From positions 158,847-222,846 of the forward strand of contig NZ_JAFKRG010000048.1 in assembly GCF_019038415.1 (NCBI RefSeq): a stretch of 64,000 nt of DNA. Direction: 5' to 3'. The notes under the pieces were generated by a model. That model worked only from the letters and a program-made list of their open reading frames with translations, was not told the DNA's origin and ran no database searches. Positions 34,460 through 44,800 of this stretch are shown piece after piece (positions within the stretch are counted from its first letter, which is position 1; every line of letters begins with the position of its first letter). The position numbers were made by a program, and so were the translations under genes. The DNA is from Synechococcus sp. CCY 9618 (GTDB lineage: Bacteria; Cyanobacteriota; Cyanobacteriia; PCC-6307; Cyanobiaceae).

Positions 34460-35514
34460 ACAGCGGCCCCCAGCAGCTCATTGACGGCCTTGCCGGTCTC
34501 AAAGAACACCCGGGCGTTGTCTTCCGGGGTGCCGGGCAGGATGCCGTGGCCCAGGTTGAGGATGTGGCGGCGGCCGCGGGCCTTGCGCACGGTGTCCAGG
34601 ATCCGCTCGCGGATCGCCTCGGGGGTGCCGAACAGCAGACCCGGATCCACGTTGCCCTGCACCCCAAGGTGCTGGGGCAGGCGGGCGCAGCCGTCGGCCA
34701 TGTCCACGGTCCAGTCGAGGGAGATGAAGTCGACCCCGGTGTTGGCCATGCGCTCCAGCACCCCGGCGCTGCCGGAGATGTAGAGGATCAGGGGGGTGTC
34801 GGGGTGGGTGGCCTTCACCTGGTCGATCACCCGCTTCTGGTACGGGGCGGCGAAGACGTCGTAGTCGATCGGGCTGAGCTGGCCGGCCCAGGAGTCGAAC
34901 AGCTGCACCACCTGGGCGCCGGAATCGATCTGGTAGCGCACGTAGGTGGCGATCGCATCGGCCAGGTGGCCCAGCAGCCGGTGCAGCAGGGCGGGCTCCT
35001 GGAAGGCCATCGCCTTGATCACCGAATAGGTCTTGGAGCTCCTGCCCTCCACCGCATAGGCGGCCAGGGTCCAGGGGGCGCCGACGAAACCGAGCACGGC
35101 GGCCTGGTTGCCCACATCGGCCCGCAGCCGGCCCAGCACCTCACCCACGAAGGGCAGGGCCGCCGCCGGATCCAGGGGCCGCAGGGCCTCCACCTGGGCC
35201 TGGCTGCGGATGGCGGGCTCGATGATCGGCCCCTTGCTCTCGATGATGTCGAAGTCGATGCCCATGCCCGGCAGGGGCGTGAGGATGTCGGAGAAGAGAA
35301 TCACCCCGTCCGGCCGGAAGGCGTGGAAGGGCTGCATCGAGATCTCGTAGGAGAGATCGGGGTTCTCCGAGCGCTCGCGGAAGCCCGGATGGCGGTCGCG
35401 CAGGTCGCGGTAGACCTTCATGTAGCGGCCCGCCTGGCGCATCATCCACACCGGCGGCCGCTCCACCTGCTCCCCTCGGGCGGCGCGCAGCAGCAGGGGG
35501 GCGGTGTCGGCCAT
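34456..35514 (-). CDS. hemE: Uroporphyrinogen III decarboxylase
   Basis: The protein has 352 residues. It decarboxylates the four acetate groups of uroporphyrinogen III to coproporphyrinogen III, serving haem and chlorophyll synthesis. Motifs are [20 protein letters not shown], the substrate Asp in [19 protein letters not shown], and [18 protein letters not shown] 35514 ([14 protein letters not shown]) is preferred over ATG 35541 because a TAGGTT -10 element overlaps the latter. The epimerase gene follows with a 4-bp overlap. Confidence 0.96.
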   Translation of the reverse strand: MADTAPLLLRAARGEQVERPPVWMMRQAGRYMKVYRDLRDRHPGFRERSENPDLSYEISMQPFHAFRPDGVILFSDILTPLPGMGIDFDIIESKGPIIEPAIRSQAQVEALRPLDPAAALPFVGEVLGRLRADVGNQAAVLGFVGAPWTLAAYAVEGRSSKTYSVIKAMAFQEPALLHRLLGHLADAIATYVRYQIDSGAQVVQLFDSWAGQLSPIDYDVFAAPYQKRVIDQVKATHPDTPLILYISGSAGVLERMANTGVDFISLDWTVDMADGCARLPQHLGVQGNVDPGLLFGTPEAIRERILDTVRKARGRRHILNLGHGILPGTPEDNARVFFETGKAVNELLGAAV

Positions 35515-35539
35515 GGGGAGGATGCTCTCAGCGTTCGGC

Positions 35540-35545
35540 AACCTA
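35540..35545 (-). promoter_or_regulatory. Predicted -10 element (TAGGTT) of hemE
   Basis: On the minus strand TAGGTT lies 25 bp before ATG 35514 and overlaps the alternative ATG at 35541. The leader would be about 19 nt. Confidence 0.4.
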
Positions 35546-35684
35546 GCCGACGATCAGGGCCCGGGCTGGGGCGCTGATCCCTCTGCTGGTCAGGATTCTG
35601 CCCCTGTGCGGCTGGGTCGGCCCACCGGGGCCGCCGGCGCAGGGACGCTTTTCTTCATCCTTCGCGGATCCCTCCCGTCCGCTG

Positions 35685-37979
35685 TCAGCCGGCCGGAGCG
35701 TCGTTCTCCGGCCGCAGCCGGGTGGGATCGAGGCGCAGCACCAGCACCCCCAGGGGCGGCAGGCAGAGATCAAGGGAATTCTCGTAGTCGTGGATCGCCC
35801 AGGGGTCGGTGAACTTGCCGCCCAGGTTGCCCAGGTTGCTGCCGCCGTAGCGGCTGCTGTCGGTGTTGAACACCTCCGCGTAGAAGCCTTCCATCGGCAC
35901 TCCCACCCGGTAGTGGGAATGGCTCTGGGGGGTGAAGTTGGCCACCACCACCAGCCAGTTGCCACTGCCGCTGTCGCGGCGCATGAAGCTGATCACCGAG
36001 TGGCGGTTGTCGTTGCAGTCGATCCACTGGAAGCCGTACTGGTCGAAGTCCTCGCCCCACAGCGCCGGTTCGGACTTGTAGAAGACGTTGAGATCGTCGA
36101 CCAGATTCAGCAGCCCCTGATGGGCCTCGTACTGCAGCAGTTCCCACTGCAGATCCCCCCAGACATTCCACTCGGCCCGCTGGCCGAACTCCATGCCCAT
36201 GAAGATCGTCTTCTTGCCCGGGTGGGTCCACATGTAGGCCAGCAGGGCACGCACGTTGGCGAACTTCTGCCAGTCGTCGCCCGGCATCTTGTGCAGCAGG
36301 TTGCTTTTGCCGTGCACCACTTCATCGTGGCTCAGGGCCAGCATGAAGTTCTCGGTGAAGGCATACCAGATCGAGAAGGTGACGTGGTTCTGGTGGAACT
36401 GGCGGAACCAGGGATCGAGCTCGAAGTAATCGAGCATGTCGTGCATCCAGCCCATGTTCCACTTGAGGTTGAAGCCCAGGCCTCCCATGTCGGTGGGCTG
36501 GGTCACCATCGGCCAGGTGGTGGATTCCTCCGCGATCGACAGGGCCCCGGGGAAGTGCTCAAACAGCACGTGGTTGGCCTGCTGCAGGAAGCGCACCGCC
36601 TCCAGGTTCTCCCGGCCGCCGTGTTCGTTGGGCAGCCACTCGCCGTCGGGGCGGAGATAGTCGCGGTAGAGCATGGAGGCCACCGCATCCACCCGGATGC
36701 CGTCGATGTGGAACTCCTCGAACCAGTAGATGAGGTTGGCGACGAGGAAGTTGCGCACCTCGTTGCGGCTGTAATTGAAAATAAGTGTGCCCCACTCCTT
36801 GTGCTCGCCGATGCGGGGATCGGCGTGCTCGTAGAGGTGGGCGCCATCGAAGAAGGCCAGGCCGTGGCCGTCCTTGGGGAAGTGGCCCGGCACCCAGTCG
36901 AGGATCACGCCGATGCCCTCGCCGTGGCAGCGGTCCACGAAGGCCCGGAATTCGTCCGGGGTGCCGAAGCGGCTGGTGGGGGCGTACCAGCCGGTGACCT
37001 GGTAGCCCCAGGAGCCATCGAAGGGATGCTCCGCGACGGGCATCAGCTCGATGTGGGTGAAGCCCCGGGCCTTGACGTAGGGGATCACCCGGTCTGCCAG
37101 TTCGGGGTAGGTCATCATCCGGGCCCCCGGCTTCAGATCGGCGGCCGCCACCGGCGCTCTGGGGCTGCCGTCGGCTTCGAGGAAGGGCTGGTCGGCGGCG
37201 GCATGCATCCAGCTGCCCAGATGCATCTCGTAGACGGAGATCGGCTGGGGCAGGGGGTCCCGCCCGTCCCGCTCGTCGATCCAGCTGCCGTCGTTCCAGT
37301 GGTAGGTGCCCAGTTCGGCCACCACCGAACCGGTGTTGGGGCGGATCTCATGGCGGAAGCCGTAGGGATCGGCCTTCTGGTAGCAGTGCCCGTTCTGGGC
37401 CCGCACCTCGTACTTGTAGATCTGGCCGGCGGCCAGGCCCGGGACGAACAGCTCCCAGCTGCCCCCCACCCGCTGCTGCATGGGATGGAGGCGCCCGTCC
37501 CAGCCGTTGAAGTCACCCAGCAGGGCCACGCTGCGGGCATTCGGGGCCCACAGACAGAACTGGACGCCGTGGATCCCGTCGCGCTCCACCACGTGGGCGC
37601 CCATGCGCCGCCAGATGTGGTGGTGGTTGCCTTCGGAGAACAGGTGGCGATCCAGTTCGCCCATCCACTCGTGCCGGAAGGCCCAGGGGTCGTGCTGCTC
37701 GTGCTCGATGCCGCCGCGGCGCACGTGCAGCCGGTAGGTGCAGCCGGGGTCGTCACCCACGGCCGCCTCGAAGATCCAGGGGTGATGGGGGGTGGCCATG
37801 GCCAGCCGCTGGCCGCCCACGATCAGCTCGACGCTCTCGGCCTCCGGCATCCAGGCCCGCACCACCCAGCCGCCGTTATCGAGGAGCTGGGGCCCGAGCA
37901 CGGCGAAGGGGTGGTCGTGGCGGCATTCCGCCAGCCGCTGGGCGTCATCGACCATCCATTCGAGGCTGGGCAGGGCCAT
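35685..37979 (-). CDS. glgB: 1,4-alpha-glucan branching enzyme
   Basis: The protein has 764 residues (770 if ATG 37997 is used). It forms the alpha-1,6 branches of glycogen. An N-terminal carbohydrate-binding module region with [20 protein letters not shown] precedes the GH13 catalytic domain, with [20 protein letters not shown], the nucleophile region [15 protein letters not shown], the acid/base AEESTTWP and [21 protein letters not shown] -10-like element lies at 38006-38011. The protein is cytoplasmic. DUF3887 lies directly upstream on the same strand. Confidence 0.96.
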   Translation of the reverse strand: MALPSLEWMVDDAQRLAECRHDHPFAVLGPQLLDNGGWVVRAWMPEAESVELIVGGQRLAMATPHHPWIFEAAVGDDPGCTYRLHVRRGGIEHEQHDPWAFRHEWMGELDRHLFSEGNHHHIWRRMGAHVVERDGIHGVQFCLWAPNARSVALLGDFNGWDGRLHPMQQRVGGSWELFVPGLAAGQIYKYEVRAQNGHCYQKADPYGFRHEIRPNTGSVVAELGTYHWNDGSWIDERDGRDPLPQPISVYEMHLGSWMHAAADQPFLEADGSPRAPVAAADLKPGARMMTYPELADRVIPYVKARGFTHIELMPVAEHPFDGSWGYQVTGWYAPTSRFGTPDEFRAFVDRCHGEGIGVILDWVPGHFPKDGHGLAFFDGAHLYEHADPRIGEHKEWGTLIFNYSRNEVRNFLVANLIYWFEEFHIDGIRVDAVASMLYRDYLRPDGEWLPNEHGGRENLEAVRFLQQANHVLFEHFPGALSIAEESTTWPMVTQPTDMGGLGFNLKWNMGWMHDMLDYFELDPWFRQFHQNHVTFSIWYAFTENFMLALSHDEVVHGKSNLLHKMPGDDWQKFANVRALLAYMWTHPGKKTIFMGMEFGQRAEWNVWGDLQWELLQYEAHQGLLNLVDDLNVFYKSEPALWGEDFDQYGFQWIDCNDNRHSVISFMRRDSGSGNWLVVVANFTPQSHSHYRVGVPMEGFYAEVFNTDSSRYGGSNLGNLGGKFTDPWAIHDYENSLDLCLPPLGVLVLRLDPTRLRPENDAPAG

Positions 37980-38005
37980 GGAAGATCGATGGGACACGCG
38001 CCGGG

Positions 38006-38011
38006 AGCTTA
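38006..38011 (-). promoter_or_regulatory. Predicted -10 element (TAAGCT) of glgB
   Basis: On the minus strand TAAGCT lies 26 bp before ATG 37979 and only 8 bp before ATG 37997, which slightly favours the downstream start. Confidence 0.35.
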
Positions 38012-38031
38012 GGTCGCTTGGTGTCCCAGCC

Positions 38032-38802
38032 TCACCGCGGCGCTGAGGGAGACGCCGGATCGGTGGGGAAATCCACGCCGATGATCTGGTTGCTGGCGTC
38101 CAGGGTCACGAACAGGTTGTCGGTGAGGCGGTTGAACTCCGTGGTCACGATCACCAGGCGCATGTCCGGGGTGCTCTCGGCCCGGCTGACCCGCTTCACC
38201 CCCACGAAGTTGCCGGTGATGCGCTGCAGGCCGAGCCATTTCTGCTGCAGCTGGGCCTGGGGGATCTGCTCCTGCATCTCCGGCGACAGGAAGCTGCTGG
38301 CGGAGATGAAGTGACCGCTGGAGAGCGCCGCGATGAAGTCGCGCACGACCTTCTCGGCGGGCACATCGGTGACGTCGAAGTGGTAGCCGTCGATCTTGCC
38401 GTTGGCGTCGATCACCATCAGCAGATCCCGCTGCCCGGCACTGGTGTAGAGCGTCGCCTCCACCGTGCTGGAGTCGTAGCCGGGCTGGATGCTGCGGATG
38501 GTCCAGCGCAGCAGCCGCGGCTGGGTCTTCATGGTGGTGGCCACCATGCCGGGACTGCTGACGCTCTGCAGGGCCGGGGAGAACTGGTCGAAACGCTCCT
38601 GGGCGTCGCCGTTCTGGAGGGTGCGCAGGATGCGGTTGGCCGCCGCCCGCGCCTGGGCCTGGCTGAGGGCCGCGCTGGGCTGGCCGCTGGCGACCGGAGT
38701 CGGGGCGCCCTGGGCGCCGGCTCCACGGGGGGCCAGCAGCGCCGGGCCGCTCAGCAGCAGCGTCAGTCCGATCAGGGCGGGACGCAGGGGGAGACGCGGC
38801 AT
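38032..38802 (-). CDS. Secreted DUF3887-type protein
   Basis: The protein has 256 residues. A signal peptide ([20 protein letters not shown]) precedes two NTF2-like/DUF3887-type halves: [20 protein letters not shown] with [20 protein letters not shown], then [20 protein letters not shown] with [22 protein letters not shown]3887 domains are periplasmic and of unknown function. It lies 21 bp downstream of the CocE/NonD hydrolase gene on the same strand. Confidence 0.75.
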   Translation of the reverse strand: MPRLPLRPALIGLTLLLSGPALLAPRGAGAQGAPTPVASGQPSAALSQAQARAAANRILRTLQNGDAQERFDQFSPALQSVSSPGMVATTMKTQPRLLRWTIRSIQPGYDSSTVEATLYTSAGQRDLLMVIDANGKIDGYHFDVTDVPAEKVVRDFIAALSSGHFISASSFLSPEMQEQIPQAQLQQKWLGLQRITGNFVGVKRVSRAESTPDMRLVIVTTEFNRLTDNLFVTLDASNQIIGVDFPTDPASPSAPR

Positions 38803-38823
38803 GGGCGGTGGGGTGGGTGTGTA

Positions 38824-40500
38824 TCAGTGTGCCCGAACCGTCCGCATCGGACAGAGGGGCTCCAGGCGGAGCAGGCCGCCCTCCAGGTCCAGGCTCAGGG
38901 TGATCACCCGATGGCTGGGGCTGCTGCCCCCCATCGGCGGTCGCCCGTCGCCGGGGTTGACGGCGATCTGGGGCCAGGCCGCCGCCGCCAGCGAGAGCCG
39001 CAGTCGCTGCCCGGCGGCCAGCTGGACGGCCAGGGGCTGGAAGCGCAGGTCCCGCAGACCATCGCCGGCCCCGCTCGCGGCCCTGCTTGCAGCCCCGAAG
39101 CGGGCCACCCCGGTGGCGAGCAGCACCACCCGGCCGCCTCCGCTGTCCACGCTCGAGAGGGTCCCGCAGAGATCGAAGCTCGGCTGGTCGGCGCTGACCC
39201 GCAGCTGCAGCAGGAAGGTGCCCCGCAGGGGCAGGGCCTCCTCCAGGGGCGGCGTGCTGAAACAGGCCACATCGGTGCGCCGGTCCAGATCGGCCCGCTC
39301 CAGCGGACCGGCATCGGTGCCGAGGTGGCCGCCGCGGCCGGGCACGGGCCGCCAGGGATCGTGCACCAGCACCACCGGTCCCAGCCCGGCCCCGCCGGGG
39401 TGCGCCGCTGATCCGCCCGCTTCCGGGGCCGCAGGCAGCAGTTCCCCTTCATCGCAGCGGATCGCCGCCAGGCCGCTGGAGTGGAGCGACCAGGCCGCTG
39501 CCCGCGGTTCCGGCTGCGCCAGGCTCCAGGGCCCCGGCAGGTCGTGCCAGGCGCCCGTGCTGCTGCACTGGAGCCGCAACGACTCCGCGGGCCCGCTGCT
39601 CGCCGGCTCCTGCAGATGGCGGCGGAAGAAGGCGAGCAGCTCCGCGTCGACCCCCCCGCCCCAGTCGAGATGGGTCCAGGCACCGATCAGCAGGCCGGGC
39701 TCACCGCCGGCGGCCCTCGCCCGTTGCCAGAGATCCAGCACGCCGCCCAGGTGGGGATCGTGCCAGCCGCCGATCAGCAGCATCGGTCGCCTCAGCAGCT
39801 CGCTGGCCACCGGGTGGACGGTCCACTGGGCCGGCTCGCCGGGATCCCGGCGCAGCCAGTGGGACCCCATGCCCCCGGGGTCGTGGCGCTCCAGCAGGGC
39901 CGGGCCCTCCTCGCTGTAGGTGCCCTGCCGGAGGCTGCGGCGGATCTCCTGCCAGGCGGGCAGATCGCCGCGGCGCCGGCAGCCCTCGGCCGCCAGCTGC
40001 AGTGCCCAGGCCAGGCCCAGTGCCCACCAGTGCGCCCCTCCCTCGCTCGCCCAGTGGAGCCGTTCATCGAGGCCGCACATGGCCGGGGCGAGGCAGTCGG
40101 GCAGGGCGGTCCCATCGCCGGACCCCCCACCGTCGTTGAGCAGCTGGGTCAGGCCCTGGTAGGAAAACCCGTAGGTGCCCACCCGACCGTTGCTGCCCTG
40201 GAGCTGACGGGCCCAGCGGATGGTGGCGGCGCCGTCGCTGGCCTCCTGGGCGAAGCCGGCGAAGCGGCCCTGCGAATCACCGCGGCCGCGCACGTCCTGC
40301 ACTACCACCAGGAAGCCTCGGGCGGCGTACCAGCTGGGGTGGGCGTAGGTGACGGTGGAGGCGATGGCCCGGCCATAGGGCTGGCGCATCACCAGCACCG
40401 GCCAGGGGCCTTCCCCATCGGGCTGCCAGAGGCGGCTGACCAGCTGCACGCCATCGGCACAGGTGAGCGAGGCGTCCCGGATCCGGACCGCTCGGGCCAC
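38824..40500 (-). CDS. CocE/NonD family serine hydrolase (X-Pro dipeptidyl-peptidase-like)
   Basis: The protein has 558 residues. The alpha/beta-hydrolase part has the nucleophile elbow YGFSYQG (about residue 118), the Asp in LLIGGWHDPHLGGV and the His in LLIGAWTHLDWGGG. The C-terminal jelly-roll domain (about 340-550) is typical of this family, which cleaves acyl groups from esters or N-terminal X-Pro dipeptides. The oxyanion Tyr equivalent is in VMRQPYGRA. There is no signal peptide. It lies 3 bp after the small secreted protein gene, suggesting an operon. Confidence 0.88.
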   Translation of the reverse strand: MARAVRIRDASLTCADGVQLVSRLWQPDGEGPWPVLVMRQPYGRAIASTVTYAHPSWYAARGFLVVVQDVRGRGDSQGRFAGFAQEASDGAATIRWARQLQGSNGRVGTYGFSYQGLTQLLNDGGGSGDGTALPDCLAPAMCGLDERLHWASEGGAHWWALGLAWALQLAAEGCRRRGDLPAWQEIRRSLRQGTYSEEGPALLERHDPGGMGSHWLRRDPGEPAQWTVHPVASELLRRPMLLIGGWHDPHLGGVLDLWQRARAAGGEPGLLIGAWTHLDWGGGVDAELLAFFRRHLQEPASSGPAESLRLQCSSTGAWHDLPGPWSLAQPEPRAAAWSLHSSGLAAIRCDEGELLPAAPEAGGSAAHPGGAGLGPVVLVHDPWRPVPGRGGHLGTDAGPLERADLDRRTDVACFSTPPLEEALPLRGTFLLQLRVSADQPSFDLCGTLSSVDSGGGRVVLLATGVARFGAASRAASGAGDGLRDLRFQPLAVQLAAGQRLRLSLAAAAWPQIAVNPGDGRPPMGGSSPSHRVITLSLDLEGGLLRLEPLCPMRTVRAH

Positions 40501-40503
40501 GGT

Positions 40504-40836
40504 TCAGAACACGCTGGAGCAGTGCAGTCCGATCACGTAGGTGGCCAGCACCTCAGCATCCATGGTGCTCAGCCCCCTGCTGCCGGCCAGGCTGGTGATC
40601 GAGGCCTTCGAGGTGGCTGAGATGCCCTGGGCATTCAGCTGGCGGAACTGCTGACACATGCTCTTGGCCAGGGCCGGGTTCTGCTTCACCGACTCCAGCA
40701 GGGCCGACTGGGCCCGGACCTGGGGCGCCGCCACGGCGGCGAGGCAGGCCGTGACACAGAGGGCGGCAAGGCTGCGGCGAAGGCGAAAGGGATGGTTCGT
40801 GGCTCTGTTGCGACGGGATGGGGCTGATCGGGGCAT
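40504..40836 (-). CDS. Small secreted two-cysteine protein, unknown function
   Basis: A 110-residue protein with an Arg-rich start and a signal peptide (SLAALCVTACLAAVAAPQVR, likely cleavage after AQA-type residues). The mature part is helical (SALLESVKQNPALAKSMCQQ), with Cys in KSMCQQF and in the C-terminal LHCSSVF, which may form one disulfide. Its stop is 3 bp before the CocE hydrolase start. I do not recognise a named family. Confidence 0.7.
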   Translation of the reverse strand: MPRSAPSRRNRATNHPFRLRRSLAALCVTACLAAVAAPQVRAQSALLESVKQNPALAKSMCQQFRQLNAQGISATSKASITSLAGSRGLSTMDAEVLATYVIGLHCSSVF

Positions 40837-40899
40837 GACTGCCTCCGTCTGTTGTTTCCATTCCAGTCAAGCCCGGTGAGGAAGCGCAGGCCTGAGGGG

Positions 40900-41331
40900 T
40901 CAGTTCGGGGAGCGACCGGAGCCCTGACGGGCACGGCGGATCCAGGCCAGGACGCGGGGCAGCTCCAGCGGCGGCACCGTGCTCCCGGTCAGACGGCGCT
41001 GCAGCCGGCCCAGCTGCAGCAGCAGCCGCTGGGGATCGGCCTCGGCGAGGCCGGCGGCACTGGCGATGCCCCCATGGAGCAGCAGGGCCGCTTCCTCCGG
41101 GGCCAGTCCCACCTCCGTGACCAGCCGCGCCTGGCCCCGCAGCCGGATCAGCCGGGCTTCGCTGGCCTCACCGGAGGCTGCCAGCTGCCTGAGACGACGG
41201 TCGTCCAGCCCTGCCAGCCCGGCCCAGCTGTCGATCCCCACCTGGCGCAGCCGCCGCTGTTCCCGTTCCATGTGGGCCGGGGGCCGGAAGGGTGGGGGGG
41301 CATCGTCGCCCGGTTGCAGGGGCTGCTGCAT
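40900..41331 (-). CDS. DUF4332 helix-hairpin-helix protein
   Basis: A 143-residue protein. Two repeats of a helix-hairpin-helix type are visible: RRLRQVGIDSWAGLAGLDDR with LIRLRGQARLVTEVGLAPEE, then LLLHGGIASAAGLAEADPQR with LLLQLGRLQRRLTG. DUF4332 domains are thought to bind nucleic acids or act as scaffolds; function here is unknown. An internal Met at residue 21 is an alternative start. It follows the Ycf51 gene by 4 bp. Confidence 0.75.
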   Translation of the reverse strand: MQQPLQPGDDAPPPFRPPAHMEREQRRLRQVGIDSWAGLAGLDDRRLRQLAASGEASEARLIRLRGQARLVTEVGLAPEEAALLLHGGIASAAGLAEADPQRLLLQLGRLQRRLTGSTVPPLELPRVLAWIRRARQGSGRSPN

Positions 41332-41335
41332 GGGC

Positions 41336-41803
41336 TCAGGAGGCTCCGGCCACGGTGCCCGTCGCCAGTTCGCGGGTGGTTTCCGCCAGCACCACCGGCC
41401 GGCCCAGGCCCGGCTCCACCGGCTCCACCCGACGCAGCCGCACCCTCACCTCGCCGACGCTGCTGCTGCGGCCGCCGCCGCGCAGGTTGCGGGCGACCTC
41501 CTCCAGGGTCGGGGCGACGGCCTCTTCCGCCAGATCCGCGGAGGCGGCAGCGATCACCAGGTCGGTGCCGTTGTCGAACACCACGGGCGCCCGGACGGCT
41601 CCCGGCACGCTCACCCGCGGGCTGTAGCTGATGGAGAAGGCCAGGCAGGACAGGGACAGCAGGGCGGTGAAGCTGGTGATCCCCACCAGGCGGAAGCGGA
41701 TGCCCCAGCGGGAGAGGAACCCGGCGACGGTCAGCACGGCCAGCACCCCGCTGGCGGCCCCGAGCCAGGTTCCGGCCACGAGCAGGATCGGATCAGGGGC
41801 CAT
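41336..41803 (-). CDS. ycf51: Ycf51-family protein (DUF2518)
   Basis: A 155-residue protein with two N-terminal membrane helices (VAGTWLGAASGVLAVLTVAG, then FRLVGITSFTALLSLSCLAF) and a soluble domain beginning SYSPRVSVPGAVRAPVVFDN, which resembles Ycf51/DUF2518 of cyanobacteria and red-algal plastids. Function is unknown. It is divergent from tamB, with a short gap holding a TATCTT element that could serve the plus strand. Confidence 0.7.
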   Translation of the reverse strand: MAPDPILLVAGTWLGAASGVLAVLTVAGFLSRWGIRFRLVGITSFTALLSLSCLAFSISYSPRVSVPGAVRAPVVFDNGTDLVIAAASADLAEEAVAPTLEEVARNLRGGGRSSSVGEVRVRLRRVEPVEPGLGRPVVLAETTRELATGTVAGAS

Positions 41804-41871
41804 CGGGCTCGGGTGGACGCAACAGGCCTCCTATCTTGCGGCCGCGCGGGTATGGCGGTAGACCCCCAGTG

Positions 41872-44800
41872 ATGCGTTGGCTGCCCCGGCGATGGTCCCC
41901 CTCGACGCGCCGGCGTGCGCGTCGAGGGCTCATGGCAGCCGGATTCCTGGGGCTGGGCCTGGCGGGTGGCGTGTTCTGGTTCGACCGGATCGTCGCCGGG
42001 ATCTACCACCGCCTCAAGCCCTCCCTGGAGCGCCAGATCGGTGCGGCCATGGGCCGGCCGATGCTGCTGGGGCCCTACCGGGGTCTCAGGCCCGACGGGC
42101 TCTGGATCGGCCCCACCCGCTTCCTGCCCGGCCCAGAGGATCGCTCCACCGCCGGGGTGGAAGGGGTGCGGCTGCGGGTCGACCCCCTGGCCAGTCTGTG
42201 GCTGCGCGGTGCCGTGCTGGACATCGGGCTGAATCGGGCCCGGGCCGATCTGCACCGCAATTCCCGTGGGCAGTTCTGGGTGCTGGGCACCATCCCCGCC
42301 GATCAGGAGCCCCCCCGGCTCGACCTGCGCCTGAGCCTGCTCCAGCCCGCCGCCGTGCGTCTCTCGGGCGCGGGGGCGACCAGCCGCCCCCTCGCGCTGA
42401 CGGCGGCGGGCCGGGTGTCCCTGCGCCTGCATCGGCGGGAGATCGATCTGGGCCTGCGGCTGCAACCCCCCGCAGCCAGCGGCGGCGGGTCGGTGCTGGT
42501 CAGCCTGGACGGCCAGTGGCAGCAGCATGTCTGGCGGGGCCGGCTCACGGCCCGCCGCTTTCCGCTGGCCCTGCTGCGTCCCCTGCTTCCCTACGGGGAT
42601 CGGGCCGGAGGGATCCTGGCCGGCGAAGCCGACGGCCGCCTGGGGCTGACACTGGAGCGCGGCAAGGGCCGCTGTGACGGTGGCCTGGAGCTGCGGGCCC
42701 TGCGCTGGCAGCTGGATGGCAACACGGCCCCGCTGACGGCGGAACGGCTGCCCCTCACCTGCCGCGACCGGGCGCTGACCCTGCCCGCCAGCCCCTGGCG
42801 TTTCGGCCCCTGGGGCGGTCGTCTGGCGGCCCGGGCCGATGCGGACCGCCGGCTGTCCGTGCAGTTCGAAGCCCAGCCCCCGCCCCGCCATCCCCTCGGT
42901 CGCCGGCCCCTCAAGGCCCAGCTGGAGGGCCGCTGGGGGGCCGGCGCGCTGCGCATCGCCCGGCTCGATGCCGGCCTGGGCCGCTCCACGCTCAACGCCC
43001 GCGGTTCGGTGGGGCGCTCCCTGGCCCTCGACGCCCGCTGGCGGGTGGATCCCAGGGATTTCCCGGTGGCCTCCCAGCTGCCCGAGTGGCTGCGCCTGCC
43101 CCTGGCGGGCCGGCTGCGGGCTGATGGCCGCCTGGCCACTCCACGCCTGCGGCTGGAGACGGGACAGCCCTCCCAGCTCCTGCTGGGGCCCTGGCAGGCG
43201 GCGCTGGTGTGGAGCGATCGCACCCTGCGGCTGGAACGCTTCCGCTCCGATCACGTCGATGCCACGGCCCGCATGCCGCTGGCCATCCAGGCCGGCAAGG
43301 GCCTGGTGGCCGGTCCTCTCCAGTCCCGCCTGGCCATCCGGGACTATCCCCTCGCCCGCCTCGAACCCCTGCTGGGCACCTCCCTGCAGGGCCGGCTGGA
43401 CGCGGAGGGGGCCATCGCCGGTCCCCTGGCCGAGCTGCGCCCCGATCTGCAGCTGCGGGTCGCCAGGCCCGGTGCGGGCCCCCTGCTGCTGAGCGAGACC
43501 TGGCGCGGCAGCCTGCGGGACCGCAGCCTCAACCTGACGGCGGTGGCGCCGACCCCCGAGGGCCGTATCACAGCCCTGCTGGACCGGCGCTGGCAGCCGG
43601 TGCGGGCCAGCATCGAGCGGGGCGGTGGCCTGCTGTCCCTGGAGGGGCGTCCGGCGGACTACCGCTGGACGGCGCGCGCCTTTCCCCTGCGCGGGCTGGC
43701 GGTGACCACCGGACCCCAGCGACGGCTGCGCCCCCTGGAGGGGGCCCTCAGCGGCAGTGGCCGACTGGGGCTCCAGCCGCTCGGGTTTGAGGGCCGGGTG
43801 GATCTGCGCTCCCCCCAGTTCCTGGGAGTCGGGGGGCGCCGGATCCTGGCCGACGTGCAGTACGACGACCGCCGCTACCAGCTGAAGGGGCGGATCGAGC
43901 CCCTGGGCCGGGGAACCATCGCCGCCACGCTGAGCGGCAGCTGGAACGGACCCTTCCGGGCCCGCTTCCAGGCCAGTCAGCTGTCCACCCTCCTGTTCCG
44001 GCAGCTCAACGATGCCTGGCCCATCTGGCGTGGGGCGCCGGCCCCACCCCGCGGCCAGGCCAGTGATCTGGGCAGCCTGGCGATCGACACCATGGGCGGC
44101 ACGGTCAATGAGCAGCTGCGGGCCCTGGAGCAGGCCGAGCAACGGCTGGCCGCCCGGACCCAGGCGGCCAGCCAGGTCAGCCGGGCGGAGCGGCTCAACC
44201 GCCTGCAGGCCCTGATCGACGCCGATCTGCAGCTCAGCGGCCCGGAGTTTGCCCGCACCCGGGCCGTTCTCAAGGCCACCGGCCATCTCTGGTACGACCA
44301 GGGTGACCGGGCCGAGGCCCTGGCCGGCCAGCCCTTCGTGGTGCGGCTGGAGGGACCGCTCACCGGCGGTGCCGGCAGCTTCAGCCTGGAGAACCTGCCC
44401 CTCTCCCTTCTGGCCCTGCTGACCCCCCTGCCCGAAAACCTGCGAGGCAGCCTGGCCATGAAGGGCCGGTACCGGCTGGGTGGTGCCCGGCCCGAGCTCA
44501 GCCTGGATCTGAGCCTGGCGGATGGTCGCCTCGGCGACCAGCCCCTGCGGCTGGAGCGGGGCCGGGTGGATCTGAAGGAGGAGGGACTGGGCCTCGATCT
44601 GGCCCTGCGGGCCGAGGGGGCATCCCGCAGCGTCGACCTGTCGGGCACCGTTCCGCTGGTGGCGTCCGAGCAGGGACTGGAGCTGCGGCTCGCCACCCGG
44701 GGCGATGGCCTGAAGTTCCTCACCCGGCTGGCCGGCCAGGCGTTCGAGTGGCAGGAGGGCGGCGCCGATCTGCAGCTGCTGGTGCGCGGCAGCCTCGACG

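Noticed and set aside
35790..38012. Plus-strand open frame of 740 codons
   Set aside because: It is antisense to glgB over its whole length and has no family features.
41731..44286. Minus-strand open frame of about 850 codons
   Set aside because: It is antisense to tamB and Gln/Pro/Gly-rich.
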